From positions 1 to 14,745 of the forward strand of contig CAJOEB010000009.1 in the NCBI GenBank assembly GCA_905233775.1: a stretch of 14,745 nt of DNA. Direction: 5' to 3'. Both the position numbers and the translations under genes were made by a program. Numbering within the stretch: the stretch's first letter is position 1; every line of letters starts with the position of its first letter. The DNA is from an uncultured Alphaproteobacteria bacterium. GTDB lineage: Bacteria > Pseudomonadota > Alphaproteobacteria > UBA3830. Under the pieces are notes generated by a model. That model ran no database searches. It was not told the origin of the DNA and worked only from the letters and a program-made list of their open reading frames with translations. Shown here in pieces: positions 5,663-14,745 of this stretch.

Positions 5663-6895
5663 CTAAATTTCCAAGCTATTCTGATTTACCAAAAAATCCT
5701 TCAATCCGATAATTAAAATGCCGTTTTCGTCATAGTATGGTTCGATATCATCACCCGTAATAATAATTTTTTTGAACGAATCTCTTATTTCCAGAAAAGG
5801 TCTTTCCTCGATTTCTTTTTTTTCTGTCGTCGGCATGCTCCAAACTGATTGAATGTAATACCGTTTACTTCCTTGATTTGCGACAAAATCTATTTCTGTC
5901 ATTTTTCTTTTGTTATTTAGAATTTGATTGCCAACGTCAATAGCATATCTGCGAACATTCAACTCGTTGTAGATGACATTTTCCATCATGTGAGTAGGCT
6001 CAAGCTGACGGAAATCTAAACGAGCATTTCTTATGCCAGGATCTGCAAAATAATATTTGTATGGCGTATTTATATACTTTTTGCCTTTTATATCGTAGCG
6101 CAAAACCTTCTGCACAATGAACGCATCTTCTAAATAATCAAGATATTGTTTGATTGTGGGTGCAGAAAGATCTACATGCTTCACGCTTTTGAATGTATCG
6201 GCTAATTTTTGCGGATTTGTTAAGCTTCCGACTCCCGATGCGACAATATTCAATAATTCTTCTAACTCTCCAGTATGCTTGATATTGTTTCGTGCAACGA
6301 TATCTCGAAGGTAGGTTTCTTTAAACAGATTTTTTAAATATTTCATTTTATCTGTGCTTTTCTTATGAGTTAGAACAAGAGGCATACCTCCGTAAACACT
6401 GTATTCTCGCCAAGCTTCGTGCCAATCGCCTTCGTAGACCGAAAAAAATTCGTTAAAATTCAGAGGATAGACGCGTATTTCATCTCCACGACCTCGAAAC
6501 TCGGTAACAACATCTTTTGAAAGAAATTTTGAATTACTTCCTGTTATATAAATGTCCAAGTTTTTGATGCGCATCAGTCCATTTAAAACACTCTCGAATT
6601 TCGGCATTAATTGAACTTCATCCAGCAGAAAATAATACATTTGATCGTCTCTTATTTGATCTTTTACAAAGTGATAGCAAACATCAGGATCTCTATATTT
6701 TTCCTGTTCATAGTTATCAAGAGCAATCGTGATTATGTGATCAGTGTGAACACCTTCATTTATCAGATGATTTTGAAATAATTCAAATAACAGATATGAT
6801 TTTCCGCAACGTCTGATTCCGCTGATTATCTTAATTAATCCGTTATATTTCCGATCGATAAGTTGAGTCAGATATAAATCACGCTTGATATTCAT
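5663..6895 (-). CDS. AAA_14/DUF4143 P-loop ATPase (copy B)
   Basis: This 410-residue paralogue of the gene at 1582-2832 is identical to it at well over half of aligned positions by eye, including MNIKRD at the start and the block IKIISGIRRCGKSYLLFELF. The motifs are Walker A GIRRCGKS (26-33), Walker B YFLLDEVQ near 88-95, ITGSNSKFLS near 117-126, and EFRGRGDEIRVYPLNF after it. The C-terminal segment is EIDFVANQGSKRYYIQS. AAGGAG with a 5-base spacer supports the ATG at 6895. It is encoded opposite to copy A, and the pseudogene and third ATPase lie between them. Divergence is spread over the whole length, so the pair is an old duplication or two separate acquisitions. Its biochemical role is not established. 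Confidence 0.88.
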   Translation of the reverse strand: MNIKRDLYLTQLIDRKYNGLIKIISGIRRCGKSYLLFELFQNHLINEGVHTDHIITIALDNYEQEKYRDPDVCYHFVKDQIRDDQMYYFLLDEVQLMPKFESVLNGLMRIKNLDIYITGSNSKFLSKDVVTEFRGRGDEIRVYPLNFNEFFSVYEGDWHEAWREYSVYGGMPLVLTHKKSTDKMKYLKNLFKETYLRDIVARNNIKHTGELEELLNIVASGVGSLTNPQKLADTFKSVKHVDLSAPTIKQYLDYLEDAFIVQKVLRYDIKGKKYINTPYKYYFADPGIRNARLDFRQLEPTHMMENVIYNELNVRRYAIDVGNQILNNKRKMTEIDFVANQGSKRYYIQSVWSMPTTEKKEIEERPFLEIRDSFKKIIITGDDIEPYYDENGILIIGLKDFLVNQNSLEI

Positions 6896-6922
6896 AACTT
6901 CTCCTTAAGCATTCCATAAGCA

Positions 6923-6951
6923 ATAATGCCTGTTTTTTCAATAAATATCAA
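6923..6951 (-). promoter_or_regulatory. Candidate promoter for DUF4143 copy B
   Basis: On the minus strand TTGATA (6951-6946) is followed after 17 bases by CATTAT (6928-6923). The leader of about 20 bases includes the AAGGAG site. The -35 and the next bases (TTGATATT) match those of the promoter at 5535-5563. Confidence 0.4.
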
Positions 6952-6952
6952 G

Positions 6953-6988
6953 TTCCAATTTTAGATTTTATGTAAAAACGCAGATTTT
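6953..6988 (+). repeat. Dispersed direct repeat, right copy
   Basis: ATTTTAGATTTTATGTAAAA (6958-6977) matches the copy at 2857-2876 with one difference, and the surrounding bases are also alike. Here ATTTTAG is also met by CTAAAAT at 6989-6995, giving a 7-bp stem just past the hsdR stop. That extra arm is absent from the left copy. Confidence 0.55.
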
Positions 6989-7000
6989 CTAAAATACAAG

Positions 7001-10000
7001 CTAATTTTTATCACTCTCACGATGAAACTCGTTAAAAAATAAATCCTCTAATTTTTGTCGAATAGCTCTGTATTTATTTTTATCCGAGAATAATTGGTTA
7101 TATGCATTTGTATTTTCAGTGTAAGCTTCCATAGCTTCTGCTTCAAAAATTTTTGAAAATATATTTCCGTATACGGTTTTATCATTACTTTTAGCCGCTT
7201 TTCGGTTTTTAGGATTTTTGTGCATCCGCTGATACAATGTCTCAATAACTACTCTATCACCTTCAGTAAAGTCTCCTTTATACATATCGTTGAGTTCATG
7301 TATAACTTCATCCAACGGACTTACTTTTTCATTTGTTGATCCTGCTTTTTTCGGATTAGTCGGTTTTAACGGTTCAGAAGATCCCTCAAGTTCAATCGCT
7401 CCTTCATAAGTTTTTTCAAGTTTGTAGTATTCCAGCTTTATACGATTATCTAAATCAAACTCAGGTTTCGGATCTGCTGGCAGTAATTTTGATAAATATG
7501 AACACAAAACATATTCCTTATGAAGATCCCTATCAAACATACGTGTTATTTGAGAAATGTAATTATACCAGCGCACAAATGCTTGCGTTTCACGACGAAA
7601 TTGATAACGTTCCTCAGTATTCAACTCATTGTACCGCTTTGCTACACTTTTCAGTGCATTTGAAATCTTCCCTTGAGTTGTTTTTTCTTTACGATTATCC
7701 GGATCAAAATAAATTTTCGAAATATTTTCGATATCCTCATTAGTATAAACTTTAAAGTCGCGTAAAATCTTCTGAGTTTGGTATATCAGATTGATATTTA
7801 TTTCTTGCTCCAAACTAGTTTCCTGGTAAAACGGCTGAAATGCCTCTTTGATTCGCTCAACGGGATTAACGAAATCAAGAATATACGTATCCTGTTTCCC
7901 CGGAAAAATTCGATTGAGTCTGCTCAGCGTTTGCACAGCTTTTACATCTCTCAATTCCTTATCCACTATCATTGTATGGAGCAACGGTTCATCAAACCCA
8001 GTTTGATATTTCTCCGCAACTATTAAAATGCTTCCTTCGTCGTGGAATACTGCTTTTGTTTGGCTTTCCCTAACTCGATCACCTTTTCTATTTCGGTTCA
8101 TTCCTTCTTCTGAAAATTCTTCCCCTGCCAATTCTGGATCTTTCAAACTACCACTGAATGCGATAAATATTTCCATATCATTATAGTTATTGTCTTTGAT
8201 ATATTGTTCTATATTTCGAAAATAACGAACGGCAGCAAGACGCGACGACGTAACGACCATCATTTTTCCGCGACCACCGATTTTTGATCTTGTTACATCT
8301 CGAAATGTTTCAACGATAATCGCTGCTTTTTGCTGTAAATTATGTGGATGGAGTTCTTCAAAACGTCGTATTGTTCTTACGGCTTTGGACACTGGAACAT
8401 CAGGATTATCGGGCACACTTTTCGCTATCTTATAACATGTTTTATATGTTGTATAGTTCGCTAACACATCTAAAATGAAACCTTCTTCTATAGCCTGTCT
8501 CATTGAATAAATGTGAAACGGATGAAAACTTCCATCAGGATACGACTCTCCGAAAATTTCCAACGTCTTATTTTTTGGAGTTGCGGTAAAAGCAAAGAAA
8601 CTTAAATTTTTGTGTTTGCCTTGTTTCAGCATTTCTTGAACTAAAAGATCTTTCGATTCAATTTCTTCTGCTGCTTTTTCTTCCAATTCAGCGTATTCTT
8701 CAAGAGCGTCTTTTGTATCTGCTAAAGCTATTTTTAATTTCTGTGCACTCTGTCCTGTCTGACTGCTGTGAGCTTCATCAACGATAATAGCAAAACGTTT
8801 TCCTTCGGTTGAGTTAACTTCTTTATAAATAACAGGAAATTTCTGCAACGTAGTTACGATAATTTTTCTTCCGTCGTTTATTGCATCTCTTAATGCCACT
8901 GAATTTTTCTTTTCATCTATGACTTCAACTGTTCCAAGAGTATGATCAAAACTTGAAATTGTATTTTGAAGCTGCTGATCTAAAACACGCCGATCTGTAA
9001 CAACAATTACGCTGTTGAAAATCGCATTGTCATTTTTATCATGCAAACTCGCCATGCGATATGTTGTCCAAGCAATCGAATTCGACTTTCCAGAGCCTGC
9101 ACTATGCTGAATTAAATAATTATGACCAGAACCGTTTTCTCGAACATGCTTTACTAATTTTCGCACAACATCCAGCTGATGATACCGCGGAAAAATAATT
9201 TTGCTTTCTATTTTCTTTTGCGTAGTTCCATTTGATAAAGTTGTAATACTTTCTTTCTTAGTATAATTCACGAACTTTTGTAAGATATTCAACAAGCTGT
9301 CTTTTTGCAGAACATTTTCCCAAAAATACGCTGTAACATATCCTCCATTTTCGTTCTGCGGATTACCTTTCCCTCCGTTATTTCCTGCTCCGTTGCTTCC
9401 TTGATTGAAAGGCAGAAATCTCGTTTTTGCTCCTTCTAAGCGAGTTGTCATGTACACATTATACAAATCGCATGCGAAGTAAGCTAAAACTCCTTTGTTA
9501 AATTTAAAAGCAGGTTCTCTGTAATCTCGATCATATTGCCATTGGCGAATGCCATCTTCTACTGATTGTCCCGTCAGCTGATTTTTCAACTCAATTGCGA
9601 CAATAGGAATTCCGTTAATCGCTAACATCATATCGACACTTTTTCTGTCGTGCTTTGAATAATGCCATTGACGAATACAGTGGCATATATTTTTTTGATA
9701 ATTAGCTACAGTTTCTGCATTCAGTCCTGATTCAGGCTTAAAATAACAGACGCGAAATTCAATGCCGCGATCTTTAAAGCCGTGACGGAGTACGTAAATC
9801 AAGCCATCTTGCTCAACTGCGTTAGCAAAGACTTTATAGAATTGGATTTCCGGAATGCAACTACATCTGTCAGCAAAACGTTTCCATTTTTTTGGCTGAG
9901 ATGCTTTTACAAAATCAGTAAGCACATCGAGATCAACAGGAATATTTTGCTCTATGCTTTTGCAATATCCTTTATCCGTAGCTTTTTCCCAACCTCCGGC

Positions 10001-10057
10001 ATCTGATATGAGAAATCTCTCGATAGCTTCTTCAAAAACTTTTTCTGCCTCATCCAT
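7001..10057 (-). CDS. hsdR: Type I restriction enzyme, R subunit (HsdR)
   Basis: This 1018-residue motor and nuclease subunit works in a type I R2M2S1 complex, which translocates unmodified DNA with ATP and cuts it at a distance. The N-terminal PD-(D/E)XK nuclease shows D142 and E156-L-K158 (in VAIELKNQ). The helicase core has Walker A HSAGSGKS (318-325), VVTDRRVLD (352-360), V-DEAH (426-430), FTATP (490-494) and VVTSSR (601-606). It continues with [10 protein letters not shown] (682-691) and QTLSRLNR (709-716), followed by the C-terminal assembly region. All expected motifs are present and the length is typical. The ATG at 10057 lies 2 bases after the hsdS stop, so translation is probably coupled. 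There is only a weak GTGAG ribosome site within the hsdS end. It is the last gene of the hsdM-hsdS-hsdR operon. Confidence 0.96.
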   Translation of the reverse strand: MDEAEKVFEEAIERFLISDAGGWEKATDKGYCKSIEQNIPVDLDVLTDFVKASQPKKWKRFADRCSCIPEIQFYKVFANAVEQDGLIYVLRHGFKDRGIEFRVCYFKPESGLNAETVANYQKNICHCIRQWHYSKHDRKSVDMMLAINGIPIVAIELKNQLTGQSVEDGIRQWQYDRDYREPAFKFNKGVLAYFACDLYNVYMTTRLEGAKTRFLPFNQGSNGAGNNGGKGNPQNENGGYVTAYFWENVLQKDSLLNILQKFVNYTKKESITTLSNGTTQKKIESKIIFPRYHQLDVVRKLVKHVRENGSGHNYLIQHSAGSGKSNSIAWTTYRMASLHDKNDNAIFNSVIVVTDRRVLDQQLQNTISSFDHTLGTVEVIDEKKNSVALRDAINDGRKIIVTTLQKFPVIYKEVNSTEGKRFAIIVDEAHSSQTGQSAQKLKIALADTKDALEEYAELEEKAAEEIESKDLLVQEMLKQGKHKNLSFFAFTATPKNKTLEIFGESYPDGSFHPFHIYSMRQAIEEGFILDVLANYTTYKTCYKIAKSVPDNPDVPVSKAVRTIRRFEELHPHNLQQKAAIIVETFRDVTRSKIGGRGKMMVVTSSRLAAVRYFRNIEQYIKDNNYNDMEIFIAFSGSLKDPELAGEEFSEEGMNRNRKGDRVRESQTKAVFHDEGSILIVAEKYQTGFDEPLLHTMIVDKELRDVKAVQTLSRLNRIFPGKQDTYILDFVNPVERIKEAFQPFYQETSLEQEININLIYQTQKILRDFKVYTNEDIENISKIYFDPDNRKEKTTQGKISNALKSVAKRYNELNTEERYQFRRETQAFVRWYNYISQITRMFDRDLHKEYVLCSYLSKLLPADPKPEFDLDNRIKLEYYKLEKTYEGAIELEGSSEPLKPTNPKKAGSTNEKVSPLDEVIHELNDMYKGDFTEGDRVVIETLYQRMHKNPKNRKAAKSNDKTVYGNIFSKIFEAEAMEAYTENTNAYNQLFSDKNKYRAIRQKLEDLFFNEFHRESDKN

Positions 10058-10059
10058 TT

Positions 10060-11340
10060 TCAGCTCACTTTTACTTTTCCGGTAACAACTTCATATATCA
10101 AAGATTTCTTGTATAATTCGAGATCTAAAATCAATGCTTCCTTCTCAGAAATAACTTCATCTATTTGTGAACATTTAGCATCGAGATAATTAGCGATGGC
10201 GATTTGTTCGGAGAGAGGGGGGAAAATAATTTCTAACCATTTTATCTCTGAGTAATTCAATCCCTGTCGAACACCTGCTCCCATTCCATAAAATCCTTTT
10301 TTTAAATCATAGGCATGCAAATAATAGTACAAATAATTAGCATAAACATTAAAAGGACGTATCGTTATATAAGCCGAAGTAATTATTCCTTTTTCCTTTA
10401 CTAAACCAACACGCAAGCTTGTGTGATCATTCTGAAGATCGGTTAAACGCAAAACTATATCATCACTCTGAACTATGTTATATCCATCAAAAGATGCAGG
10501 TAAAAGTCCTGTGGAAGAATTGATATTTTTTCTTTTTATTTTCCCATAACTAAGCGATAACAGATTGTTTTCCTGAAGTGAGGTGTTTCTGTTTTTTATT
10601 TGTATAACTAGTTGGTTAAGTGTTTTTATTTCCCATCCTTTCGGGATTTCTCCGATCCATTCAACACCGCTGTCCTTCATTTCTACGTTTGGATCGAGCC
10701 CTTTTGTGACAGTTTCAAAAATAATTGCGGATTTCCATTGCTTATATTCCTCTACGCAATTTTTTGCTTCAGAAATAATCGAATCAATTTCCGCACATTT
10801 TTTGTCGAGGTAATCGGAGATGGCGGTTTGTTCTGAAAGGGAAGGAAAAGGAAGCAGTGAATCATTAAATGATGTAGCCGATATTTCTTTAAATGTAGTT
10901 CCTGTTCCTTTTAATTCAAAATCTTCAGTAGCAATAGACATTACATAATAATAGAATATGGAATGTGCTCCTTGTCGAGGAACGCAAGATAAACATCCTT
11001 GATTTGTGCATAAATCTATCTCAGCGACTGCAATCGCACCAATCGGTGCTCGTTTAGAAAAAATTATGCTTCCACTAGGAACCAACGTCGCACTACAAGA
11101 TTGTAACCCTAATTTTGAAATATTTCGACTGCCACTTTTAATGTATTTATCAAGTGTTTTATAGTCAGCTGGAGTAATCCAAATTATATTACCATTCCAA
11201 TAATCACAATTATCGCTTTTTGGTGTCGCCCCCGAAACGACGTAAAACATATATTTTATCTTTTTAACTTCCCATTCCTTCGGTATTTCGCCAATCCATT
11301 CAACTCCGCTGTCTTTCATTTCCGAGTAAGTTCGTTTCAT
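10060..11340 (-). CDS. hsdS: Type I restriction-modification specificity subunit (HsdS)
   Basis: This 426-residue protein chooses the bipartite DNA target for methylation and cleavage. It has the usual two-fold layout. [19 protein letters not shown] (8-26) opens target-recognition domain 1. [18 protein letters not shown] plus a helical stretch (169-210) forms the central conserved region. [19 protein letters not shown] (221-239) opens domain 2, and [18 protein letters not shown] (377-394) begins the distal helix. The two recognition domains differ in sequence, so the half-sites should differ. The specificity cannot be read from sequence alone. The start at 11340 follows GAGG by 8 bases and lies 9 bases after hsdM. 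The gene is intact. No second or silent hsdS copy is in the window. Confidence 0.95.
   Translation of the reverse strand: MKRTYSEMKDSGVEWIGEIPKEWEVKKIKYMFYVVSGATPKSDNCDYWNGNIIWITPADYKTLDKYIKSGSRNISKLGLQSCSATLVPSGSIIFSKRAPIGAIAVAEIDLCTNQGCLSCVPRQGAHSIFYYYVMSIATEDFELKGTGTTFKEISATSFNDSLLPFPSLSEQTAISDYLDKKCAEIDSIISEAKNCVEEYKQWKSAIIFETVTKGLDPNVEMKDSGVEWIGEIPKGWEIKTLNQLVIQIKNRNTSLQENNLLSLSYGKIKRKNINSSTGLLPASFDGYNIVQSDDIVLRLTDLQNDHTSLRVGLVKEKGIITSAYITIRPFNVYANYLYYYLHAYDLKKGFYGMGAGVRQGLNYSEIKWLEIIFPPLSEQIAIANYLDAKCSQIDEVISEKEALILDLELYKKSLIYEVVTGKVKVS
10642..11319 (-). repeat. Direct repeat pair inside hsdS
   Basis: The 39-base segments at 10642-10680 and 11281-11319, coding for [13 protein letters not shown], match at 34 of 39 positions. 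They flank the first recognition domain and the central conserved region. Such repeats are known to allow exchange of recognition domains between hsdS genes by recombination. Confidence 0.75.
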
Positions 11341-11349
11341 TTTCCGACC

Positions 11350-13131
11350 TCATTCATCATCAGCGAACAGTTTTTGTAATTTTTGCATAAGTGATTTTTC
11401 ACGTTCTCTTATTCGTTTTTCGATATCGGCAGCGGGTTCGAGTTTTTTGTACTCGTAAAACATGCGAGTGAACGGAATTTCGTATCCGATTTTTGTTTTG
11501 CTTTTATCTATCCAAGCGTCAGATCTGTAAGGAAGAACTTCTCTCTTGAAATATTCTTCTATATCTTCATCAAGAGGAATATTTTCTGTGTCTCTTTTGG
11601 ATGTATCCGCAATCGGCTTTCCTTTCTGCATTGTAACAGTGCCGTTTTCATCCAATTTCGGACTTTCAACGACAATTTTGTGATATCCAAAACTCTCATT
11701 CTTCAAAATTTTACTCTTACAAACAATTGTAGACTTTCCGTTTTCCAAAACTTCCTCATAGTTTTTATTCCTGTATTCTCCATAAGCTTTAATTATGAGA
11801 TTTCGGCACTGTTCGCTTATATCAACGCGTTTGTTACCGATTGACTTACGCCTCGGCTCAAAACATTTACTAGCATCTATCAATTGCACATACCCAAGAT
11901 GTTCTTTGGGTTTATCTTTCGTAATCAGCCATATGTATGTTGCGATTCCCGTGTTGTAAAAACTGTCATTTGGCAGTTGAACAATGGCATCAAGCCAATC
12001 ATGTTCGATGATATGTCGGCGAATTTCACTTGGACCGCTTCCGGCATCTCCGGTAAAAAGCGATGAACCATTCTGAATAATCGCCATTCGTCCGTGATCT
12101 TTTAATTTCGAAATCCCATTTAGAAGAAATAACATCTGTCCATCCGATTTCGCAGGCAATCCCGGACCGAAGCGCCCTTTATCTCCCAATTTATGCTCAG
12201 CTTCAACTTGCGTTGCTTCGCGTTTCCAATCTATTCCGAATGGAGGATTTGAAATACAGTAATCAAATGTATCTGTTGGAAACTTATCATCACTCAAAGT
12301 ATCTCCAAATCTCATATTTTCAGGATTTCCTCCGCGAATGAGCATATCGGCTTTCGCAATACCGAAAGTAAATGGATTTATCTCCTGGCCGAAGCAAAGA
12401 ATTTCCGCATTTGTATCAAGCGTGCGTATTCGTTCTTCCATGCAAGTCAGCATTTGGCTTGTGCCCATCGCCATATCATAAATTGTTTTTGCAGCGGCGT
12501 CTTCTTTTGCAAAATTTGCATTTATCATTAACATATCGCACATCAAGTATATAACGTCTCGACTGGTAAAATGCGCTCCTGCCTCCTCGTTGTAACTTTC
12601 AGAAAAACGCTGAATCAGATTTTCGAAAATGTAGCCCATATCAACTGCGGAAATTTTTTCCGGATACATATCCGCATTAACAGCAGTGAAATCGCATATT
12701 ACCTGATATAATAAATGAGAATCAGCCATGTGCTCAATTTGAGGGAAAAAATTCATTTTATCCAAAATATCTATGACATTTTCTGAAAATCCGCGAATGT
12801 ACGCTTCAAAATTCGCTTTTATGTTTTCCGGATCAGATTTCAATTTTTCAAACGTAAATCCGCTGGTGTTGTAAAAAGAATACCCTGAAGCTTGGCACAA
12901 AAATCCCTCTTTTACTTCAAGATGTTTTACTTTTCGATATACTTCAGAAACTTTATCAAGTGTAGGTAACAAACAATCATGAAATCTTTTTATAACAACC
13001 ATCGGGAGAATCACTAAGCCGTATTCATGAGGCTTATACGCACCGTAAAGACTGTTCGCTACATTCCAAATTAACGAGGCTTTTTCTTGTATATTCGAAC
13101 CTACTACTTTTATTTTTTCATCAGACGTCAT
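11350..13131 (-). CDS. hsdM: Type I restriction-modification methyltransferase (HsdM)
   Basis: This 593-residue adenine-N6 methyltransferase uses S-adenosylmethionine to protect sites chosen by HsdS and is also part of the restriction complex. The HsdM_N helical domain (about 15-165) contains YGAYKPHEYGLVILPMVVIKRF (29-50). AGAHFTSRDVIYLM (184-197) is the motif X-like segment, and NPPF (295-298) in DYCISNPPFGIDW is the catalytic motif IV. Motif I reads D219-MAMGTSQML instead of the usual DPACGTGGxL, an unusual SAM-loop. QNGSSLFTGDAGSG and ATYIWLITKDK follow as in related proteins. The C-terminus is charged and probably coiled coil. The ribosome site is weak. It is the first gene of the operon, 107 bases after the KAP gene. 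Confidence 0.94.
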   Translation of the reverse strand: MTSDEKIKVVGSNIQEKASLIWNVANSLYGAYKPHEYGLVILPMVVIKRFHDCLLPTLDKVSEVYRKVKHLEVKEGFLCQASGYSFYNTSGFTFEKLKSDPENIKANFEAYIRGFSENVIDILDKMNFFPQIEHMADSHLLYQVICDFTAVNADMYPEKISAVDMGYIFENLIQRFSESYNEEAGAHFTSRDVIYLMCDMLMINANFAKEDAAAKTIYDMAMGTSQMLTCMEERIRTLDTNAEILCFGQEINPFTFGIAKADMLIRGGNPENMRFGDTLSDDKFPTDTFDYCISNPPFGIDWKREATQVEAEHKLGDKGRFGPGLPAKSDGQMLFLLNGISKLKDHGRMAIIQNGSSLFTGDAGSGPSEIRRHIIEHDWLDAIVQLPNDSFYNTGIATYIWLITKDKPKEHLGYVQLIDASKCFEPRRKSIGNKRVDISEQCRNLIIKAYGEYRNKNYEEVLENGKSTIVCKSKILKNESFGYHKIVVESPKLDENGTVTMQKGKPIADTSKRDTENIPLDEDIEEYFKREVLPYRSDAWIDKSKTKIGYEIPFTRMFYEYKKLEPAADIEKRIREREKSLMQKLQKLFADDE

Positions 13132-13140
13132 AAATAAACT

Positions 13141-13168
13141 ACCATACTTACTAAAACTTTTGATTCAA
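13141..13168 (-). promoter_or_regulatory. Candidate promoter for the hsdMSR operon
   Basis: On the minus strand TTGAAT (13168-13163), a 16-base spacer and TATGGT (13146-13141) are seen. The -10 ends only 9 bases before the hsdM ATG. If it is real, the mRNA would be nearly leaderless, in keeping with the missing Shine-Dalgarno. Read-through from the KAP gene is the alternative. Confidence 0.3.
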
Positions 13169-13238
13169 GTGTAGCAGAAAGAGATTTAATAAAAAATTAA
13201 TAATCTTAAAATAAAGGTAGATATTTATTGTGTTGCAA

Positions 13239-14561
13239 TCATAATTTTTTTGTACTTTTCAACACGTTGTTTATCTTTGCAAAAAGATCAGACAAAAAAA
13301 TTTCTGCAAGTTTTTTAGCATTTCCTGAATCTTTACACATGACTTGATAATAATCACGGATATTGTTTTGCAAAGTACTATAAAATCCCATCTTAATATA
13401 TTTTGTAATACAAAATTCATTACAAATCTTTACACAAGACTCCCAAATATTCCCATTACTTTGCAAGCGTACACAGTTTTCCTCAAATTTTTCAAACTGT
13501 TTACTCCTTTCCGAAAAAAACCGTCCTTCTTCATAATCATTGATATATTTCATATCTGCAATTTTATCGAAATCTTTATCATATCGGCATGCTATGTACG
13601 CATATAGCTCTAAGTTTTTGTTATTCGAGAATTTAATTAAGCTGATTATTCTTTCAACACATCTTTTTACTTCTCTGACTGAAAGTTTCATTTTATTGAA
13701 CACAGTAGAAATTTTTTCTAAATCTTCTTTGCTGATTTCAACGTTATTGTCTTGGAAAAATTTTAAAACAGCCATTGAGTAACTGATATTATCTGTTCCA
13801 TATATTTTTGTTCGATGATCTATAAACTTTGTTAAGTAGTTTTCGGCGTTATTTTTTATAAAATCTGAACCATATGTATTAGATAATGCGGCTAAAAGTG
13901 CTTTATCGCTAAAAGCCAATATAGTAAACAGACCATCTAAATCAAAGAAGTGCTTTATTGTTTCCAATAAATTTACACAAAAACGAGGATCACATCTGTC
14001 TAATTCATCAATAATAAGAACTACTCGGTTATTTTCTTCTATAGTTTTTTGTAAAGCTTCTTTTATTTTTTGCATTTCATCCTTTAAATGCAATTTAGCT
14101 AAATCAATTGAACATCCTAATCCTAAGTTTATATTAATGTTAGTTGAATTCTTTAAATTCTGCCACAAATTATTAAATAATGTATTCTTTTCATAGCTTT
14201 TAGAAACAGCATCCAAAATCGCTAATTTGGGATCCATATCATCATAATCAAAGGCATTAAAATAAACTGCATGTATTTTATTGTCTATTAAGTATTGGCA
14301 CAAACGAGTCACAAAATGAGTTTTCCCTGAACCGAATCCTGCTTCTATCGACATTACGTGAGGAAGTTCTTTTTCCTTGATATCTTTTTCTATATTTTTT
14401 AGATATTCATATGCACACGGCAACAGATCTTCCATATATTTTTTTAATTTTTGGCCATTTTCGACAATATTTCCTTTATCGTCAATGCAAACATCACCAT
14501 CTGCTTGAAATTGTTCCCGCTCTTCTTCAGATAATTCAAAAAAGTTCGCTTTGTCTCTCAT
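13239..14561 (-). CDS. KAP-family P-loop NTPase
   Basis: The protein is 440 residues from the ATG at 14561, which has AGGAG at 7 bases' spacing. A longer frame from a TTG at 14576 overlaps that site and is rejected. Walker A EAGFGSGKTH lies at about 73-82. The KAP signature VYFNAFDYDDMDP follows at about 99-111. Walker B is VVLIIDELDRCDP (about 180-192), continuing into LLETIKHFF. NYLTKFIDHR and a helical C-terminal half follow. KAP NTPases often carry membrane helices inserted in the ATPase domain. None is visible here, so this should be a soluble form. Some family members, such as PifA of plasmid F, take part in phage exclusion. A defence role here is inferred from its place directly upstream of a type I restriction operon. 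It lies 33 bases after the HU gene, so the two may share a transcript. Confidence 0.85.
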   Translation of the reverse strand: MRDKANFFELSEEEREQFQADGDVCIDDKGNIVENGQKLKKYMEDLLPCAYEYLKNIEKDIKEKELPHVMSIEAGFGSGKTHFVTRLCQYLIDNKIHAVYFNAFDYDDMDPKLAILDAVSKSYEKNTLFNNLWQNLKNSTNININLGLGCSIDLAKLHLKDEMQKIKEALQKTIEENNRVVLIIDELDRCDPRFCVNLLETIKHFFDLDGLFTILAFSDKALLAALSNTYGSDFIKNNAENYLTKFIDHRTKIYGTDNISYSMAVLKFFQDNNVEISKEDLEKISTVFNKMKLSVREVKRCVERIISLIKFSNNKNLELYAYIACRYDKDFDKIADMKYINDYEEGRFFSERSKQFEKFEENCVRLQSNGNIWESCVKICNEFCITKYIKMGFYSTLQNNIRDYYQVMCKDSGNAKKLAEIFLSDLFAKINNVLKSTKKL

Positions 14562-14594
14562 CAACAAACTCCTCAATAATTAAAAGTTATCGTC

Positions 14595-14745
14595 CTACTT
14601 TTTGTACTTCACCGCATTTTTCAGAGTTTTTCCAGCTTTAAATTTAACTGACTTTGAAGCCGGAATTTGAATATTCTTTCCTGTTTTAAAATTGCGGCCG
14701 ATTCTTTCCGCTCTGTTCACTACAAAAAACGTACCGAAGCCTACT
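14595..14745 (-). CDS. HU-family DNA-binding protein, C-terminal part
   Basis: The frame runs in from the right edge and ends at TAG (14597-14595). The 50 complete codons read [20 protein letters not shown], then [19 protein letters not shown] and [10 protein letters not shown]. This is the beta arm and C-terminal helix of HU/IHF proteins: G-F-G-T-F, the R-x-x-R-x-G-R-N arm, I-P-A-x-K, and F-K-A-G-K-x-L-K-x-A-V. HU bends and compacts DNA as a dimer. The N-terminal half lies outside the window. HU is usually an ordinary chromosomal gene, so it may mark the right border of the accessory region. Confidence 0.93.
   Translation of the reverse strand, partial: VGFGTFFVVNRAERIGRNFKTGKNIQIPASKSVKFKAGKTLKNAVKYKK

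Noticed and set aside
7489..8026. Plus-strand open frames of about 80 codons opposite hsdR
   Set aside because: They lie wholly within a well-supported coding region on the other strand, lack ribosome sites and resemble no family. The same holds for small frames opposite hsdS, hsdM and the KAP gene.
14562..14576. TTG start adding five residues to the KAP NTPase
   Set aside because: The codons overlap the AGGAG that serves the ATG at 14561, so the ATG is the better start.

Overview
The window is AT-rich bacterial DNA with strong AGGAG-type ribosome binding sites, one tRNA gene and several decayed genes. It looks like a low-GC, probably host-associated anaerobe. A Treponema-like spirochaete or an Endomicrobium-like elusimicrobium would fit the gene content (clustered DUF4143 ATPases, a type I restriction system, pseudogenes), but nothing here fixes the taxon.

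Left part, 1-1581: decay and integration. The left edge holds a 5'-truncated pseB-type sugar dehydratase remnant behind an almost perfect promoter. It is followed by a regulatory-looking intergenic region and a lone gene resembling a phage terminase small subunit (430-849). Next come short GGGTACTT repeats and a complete tRNA-Val(CAC) on the minus strand. The layout suggests a phage-derived remnant lying beside the 3' end of a tRNA gene. Right of the tRNA is an unexplained 103-nt minus-strand segment with tRNA-like ends (a 7-bp closing stem plus ACCA) followed directly by a hairpin and T-rich tract.

Middle part, 1582-6895: three intact P-loop ATPases of the AAA_14/DUF4143 type. Two (1582-2832 plus strand, 5663-6895 minus strand) are clear paralogues. 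The third (4282-5517) belongs to a different subgroup. Between them lie a Schlafen/AlbA_2-type gene broken by two compensating frameshifts and a small inverted-repeat element with perfect 19-bp arms. There is also a promoter plus Shine-Dalgarno that leads into a two-codon reading frame. A roughly 36-bp imperfect direct repeat brackets the block 2851-6988.

Right part, 7001-14745: an apparently complete type I restriction-modification operon on the minus strand in the order hsdM-hsdS-hsdR, with gaps of 9 and 2 bases. A KAP-family P-loop NTPase lies upstream on the same strand, and upstream of that is the C-terminal part of an HU-family protein. HsdM and HsdS would methylate a bipartite site, and HsdR would translocate and cut unmodified DNA. 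The KAP NTPase and the DUF4143 ATPases are plausible accessory or defence-island genes, which is inference from context. The most unusual points are the tRNA-like segment, the inverted-repeat element, the non-canonical motif I of HsdM and the repeat-flanked ATPase block. No clearly new system can be proven from sequence alone.
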